From: Bdellovibrionales bacterium
GTDB lineage: Bacteria; Bdellovibrionota; Bdellovibrionia; Bdellovibrionales; UBA1609
Length of the DNA stretch: 6,124 nt
Assembly: GCA_020435185.1 (NCBI GenBank)
Contig: JAGRAA010000029.1
Coordinates: forward strand, 1 to 6,124
Direction: 5' to 3'
Position numbers and translations under genes: made by a program. The stretch's first letter is position 1; each line of letters begins with the position of its first letter. The notes beneath the pieces were generated by a model. The model was not told where the DNA came from. It did not search any database and saw only the letters and a program-made list of their open reading frames with translations. Shown piece after piece: positions 4,447-6,124 of this stretch.

Positions 4447-5538
4447 TCAAGAAGGATTACTCCCTTTTGGGAGGCTAAAATAAAAAGTAGAACCAGAGCC
4501 CTCTTTAGAGTCGACCCATATTTCGCCCCCGTGAAAATCTATGATTTTGTGACAAATCGCTAAGCCGATACCGTTTCCTTCGTATTTAGATTTTTTGTGA
4601 AGACGTTGAAAGAGTTTGAAAATGGTTTTGAACTGGCTTTCGGGTATTCCGATGCCGTTGTCTTTAATGGAGAAAACCCAATTCAGGCCAGAATCTTTAT
4701 AACTTAAGGAGGTCATGGGTGTGTTTTGTTCAGCCTGATATTTGATAGAGTTAGAGATAAGGTTTTCAATGAGGCTTCTAATAAGAGACTTAACTCCAAA
4801 AATTTGAGGGAGTGGCTTTTCAATTTTAAGTTCCATAGTGCTGTTTTGGTTTTCATTTTCAAAGATGCCAACGATGTCTTTCACTAAAAGGTCGAGGTCA
4901 AAAAATTCTTTTTCGTGATCTTCGCTTCTAACTCTACTAAAAGCCAATAGATCGTGAATAATAGACTTCATATTCCCAATATGAGACTGAATTTGTTTGG
5001 TAAGTTGAGAGCAGTTTTCCAGCTCAGGGTGAGAATCTAATTCTACAGTAAGTTCCTCAGATAAGTAGGAAATGTGTCTCAAAGGAGCTTGCAAATCATG
5101 GGCAATAATAAAGGTGTATTGTTCAAGCTCCTGTGTGAGTTCTTCCAATCGATCTTCGTATTTTTTTCGTTCTGAAATTTCATAAATTGTGCAAACGATA
5201 TACAATTCATTATTTTCTTGGATAGGCATTAATCCCACTTCAATGGGGATCTCTTCTCCATTTTTTGTGAGGCCTTTGAGGTCTGCTCTGCTTCCCATTC
5301 TTCTGGGGTCTGGAGCTCGCATATATTGTTGTCTTAACTTTTTGTGATGCTCCCGATATTTATTGGGCATAAGACATTCGACTTCTTTACCAATGAGTTC
5401 TTCTCTAGAGTATTTAAAAAGTCTTTCTATCTCGGGGTTAACGGATTGTATTATTCCATTTTGATCTGCCAAAAGAAGACCACTTGGTGAATTCTCCCAG
5501 GCAAAGGGCTTTAAATTTAAAGGAATCTTAACTTTCAT
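4447..5538 (-). CDS. Soluble PAS-domain sensor histidine kinase
   Basis: This 363-residue kinase has no membrane segment or signal peptide and should sense a cytoplasmic signal. A PAS domain spans about residues 12-122 (S-G-L-L-L-A-D-Q-N-G-I-I, then M-P-N-K-Y-R-E-H-H and L-K-G-L-T-K-N-G-E-E-I-P-I-E-V). It is followed by a short coiled linker (I-S-E-R-K-K-Y-E-D-R-L-E-E-L). The HisKA dimerisation domain has the phospho-acceptor His147 in I-I-A-H-D-L-Q-A-P-L-R. The HATPase domain shows the N box (I-E-N-L-I-S-N-S, about 257-264), G1 (D-N-G-I-G-I, 293-298), F box (F-K-L-F-Q-R-L-H) and G2 (G-N-G-I-G-L-A-I, 321-328), so it should be active. It resembles the FixL/phytochrome type of HisKA kinase. The ATG at 5536-5538 has only a weak GTGAG ribosome binding site. 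It is divergent from a receiver-domain gene, its likely partner. CTCCC-TTTT-GGGAG (4460-4473) lies inside the 3' coding end. Confidence 0.93.
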   Translation of the reverse strand: MKVKIPLNLKPFAWENSPSGLLLADQNGIIQSVNPEIERLFKYSREELIGKEVECLMPNKYREHHKKLRQQYMRAPDPRRMGSRADLKGLTKNGEEIPIEVGLMPIQENNELYIVCTIYEISERKKYEDRLEELTQELEQYTFIIAHDLQAPLRHISYLSEELTVELDSHPELENCSQLTKQIQSHIGNMKSIIHDLLAFSRVRSEDHEKEFFDLDLLVKDIVGIFENENQNSTMELKIEKPLPQIFGVKSLIRSLIENLISNSIKYQAEQNTPMTSLSYKDSGLNWVFSIKDNGIGIPESQFKTIFKLFQRLHKKSKYEGNGIGLAICHKIIDFHGGEIWVDSKEGSGSTFYFSLPKGSNPS

Positions 5539-5593
5539 GTTTATTTCTCACTAAAAATTATTTATCTATTTAGAAAAAACCAGTACGGCCCGA

Positions 5594-5599
5594 ATTATA
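5594..5599 (-). promoter_or_regulatory. Putative -10 of the kinase promoter
   Basis: A perfect TATAAT on the minus strand lies 55 nt from the kinase ATG. At 16 nt further upstream only TTTAAT (5616-5621, three of six) can serve as -35. The GC-rich stretch GGGCC just downstream of the -10 stands out in this AT-rich spacer and could act as a discriminator that lowers initiation. Confidence 0.4.
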
Positions 5600-5608
5600 T
5601 GCTATACT
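5600..5608 (+). promoter_or_regulatory. Putative extended -10 promoter for the response regulator
   Basis: TGCTATACT fits the extended -10 pattern TGnTATAAT with one mismatch, so a -35 may not be required; none is visible. It lies about 110 nt upstream of the receiver gene start. A second TATAAT at 5677-5682 could give a much shorter leader but lacks a -35. Confidence 0.4.
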
Positions 5609-5662
5609 GAAAACAATTAAAGTTTAGTTGGTAAGTATTTGTAAGTTAAGTTTAATTCACAG

Positions 5663-5672
5663 TTTGGCCAAA
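5663..5672. promoter_or_regulatory. Palindrome TTTGGCCAAA, possible operator
   Basis: A perfect 10-bp palindrome sits between the candidate promoter at 5600-5608 and the receiver gene. Its position would suit a repressor or activator site. Nothing else in the sequence supports this, and a palindrome of this length can arise by chance. Confidence 0.25.
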
Positions 5673-5680
5673 TTTTTATA

Positions 5681-5700
5681 ATAAATGGGGATAAATGGGG
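5681..5700 (+). repeat. Tandem duplication of a 10-bp unit (ATAAATGGGG)
   Basis: Two exact adjacent copies lie at 5681-5690 and 5691-5700, directly in front of the receiver gene. Each copy contains ATG followed by GGG. The second copy creates an in-frame ATG at 5695, and its GGGG is the only Shine-Dalgarno-like stretch near the later start codons. Confidence 0.7.
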
Positions 5701-5718
5701 ATTACCATCGTGCATGAC

Positions 5719-6124
5719 ATGAATAAAACACACAATATCTTGATAGTTGATGATGAAGAAACATTACTTGAAGTCACCGTAGAGATTCTTCAAGACGTCA
5801 CTGAAAACATTGAATTTATAAAAGCTTTAAATGGACTAGAGGCAAAAAAAATTATTGAAGAAAAGAAAATCGACATGGTCGTCACAGACATGCAGATGCC
5901 AAAAATGAGTGGCGAAGATCTTATTCGATACATAATGGATCGAAAACTTAATATTCCAGTAATTATTTTCTCAGCCTTTGGATCTTTGACTGAGAAAGAA
6001 GCCTTCCGATTGGGTGTAAAAGGATACTTTTCAAAACCTTTTAATTATGAATTATTGGTGAGTAGAATTTCTGATGTTTTAAAAGGCAATGAGAGTATTG
6101 ATCTTTCAGAAAATCAATTGGATG
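5719..6124 (+). CDS. Response regulator, receiver domain (3' end outside window)
   Basis: 135 codons are visible and the gene runs off the right edge. The receiver domain is complete. It has the acidic pair D11-D12 in I-L-I-V-D-D-E-E, phospho-acceptor Asp57 in V-V-T-D-M-Q-M-P-K-M-S-G, the switch Ser85 in I-I-F-S-A-F-G, and Lys106 in F-S-K-P-F. Whether an output domain (DNA-binding, enzymatic) follows cannot be seen; about 18 residues remain after the receiver. The ATG at 5719 gives the usual short lead before the first strand. In-frame alternatives are GTG 5710 (8 nt after GGGGA) and ATG 5695; an in-frame stop at 5692 rules out anything earlier. It is divergent from the PAS kinase, so phosphotransfer between the two is the simplest reading, although stand-alone receivers can serve several kinases. 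Confidence 0.93.
   Translation, partial: MNKTHNILIVDDEETLLEVTVEILQDVTENIEFIKALNGLEAKKIIEEKKIDMVVTDMQMPKMSGEDLIRYIMDRKLNIPVIIFSAFGSLTEKEAFRLGVKGYFSKPFNYELLVSRISDVLKGNESIDLSENQLD

Noticed and set aside
4460..4473. CTCCC-TTTT-GGGAG hairpin as a kinase terminator
   Set aside because: It lies within the last coding codons and no T-run follows on either strand.

Overview
This is an AT-rich chromosomal window (roughly one third G+C by eye) from a Gram-negative-type bacterium. A lysine-rich histone H1-like protein, Tad-type pilus platform genes and a PAS histidine kinase/response regulator pair at low G+C suggest Bdellovibrionota or a related deltaproteobacterial lineage. That placement is inference from gene style, because no rRNA or marker gene is present.

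Layout, left to right. At 72-108 a perfect palindrome between an A-run and a T-run is a bidirectional intrinsic terminator. It closes a minus-strand gene (123-344) for a 73-residue DNA-binding protein made almost only of Lys, Ala and Thr. A divergent promoter region (about 345-476) leads into a tightly overlapping plus-strand operon. The operon holds a TadB-like protein (480-1232), a short TadC-like protein (1187-1657) and a small, apparently exported four-cysteine protein (1654-2067). No ATPase, pilin or secretin gene of the Tad system is in the window.

A 121-bp spacer follows. It holds four 12-bp repeat units and a hairpin that displays a Shine-Dalgarno sequence in its loop. Next come uppP (2189-3010, undecaprenyl-diphosphatase) and, 31 bp later behind a strong ribosome binding site, a PLP enzyme of the cystathionine gamma-lyase/gamma-synthase family (3042-4205). 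These two are probably cotranscribed but have unrelated jobs: lipid-carrier recycling and sulfur amino acid metabolism. A stem-loop-rich spacer leads to a complete tRNA-Phe(GAA) with encoded CCA (4308-4383). Between the tRNA and the next gene sit two 19-bp imperfect direct repeats that resemble an insertion-sequence end.

The right end is a two-component module. A soluble PAS-HisKA-HATPase kinase (4447-5538, minus) diverges from a receiver-domain protein (5719 to the window edge, plus). Their likely promoters have back-to-back -10 elements only 3 bp apart.

Most of the window is ordinary housekeeping or regulatory DNA. No clearly new multi-gene system is visible. The best leads are the overlapping short tadB/tadC pair, the uppP leader, the IS-like repeats and the kinase/regulator promoter arrangement.
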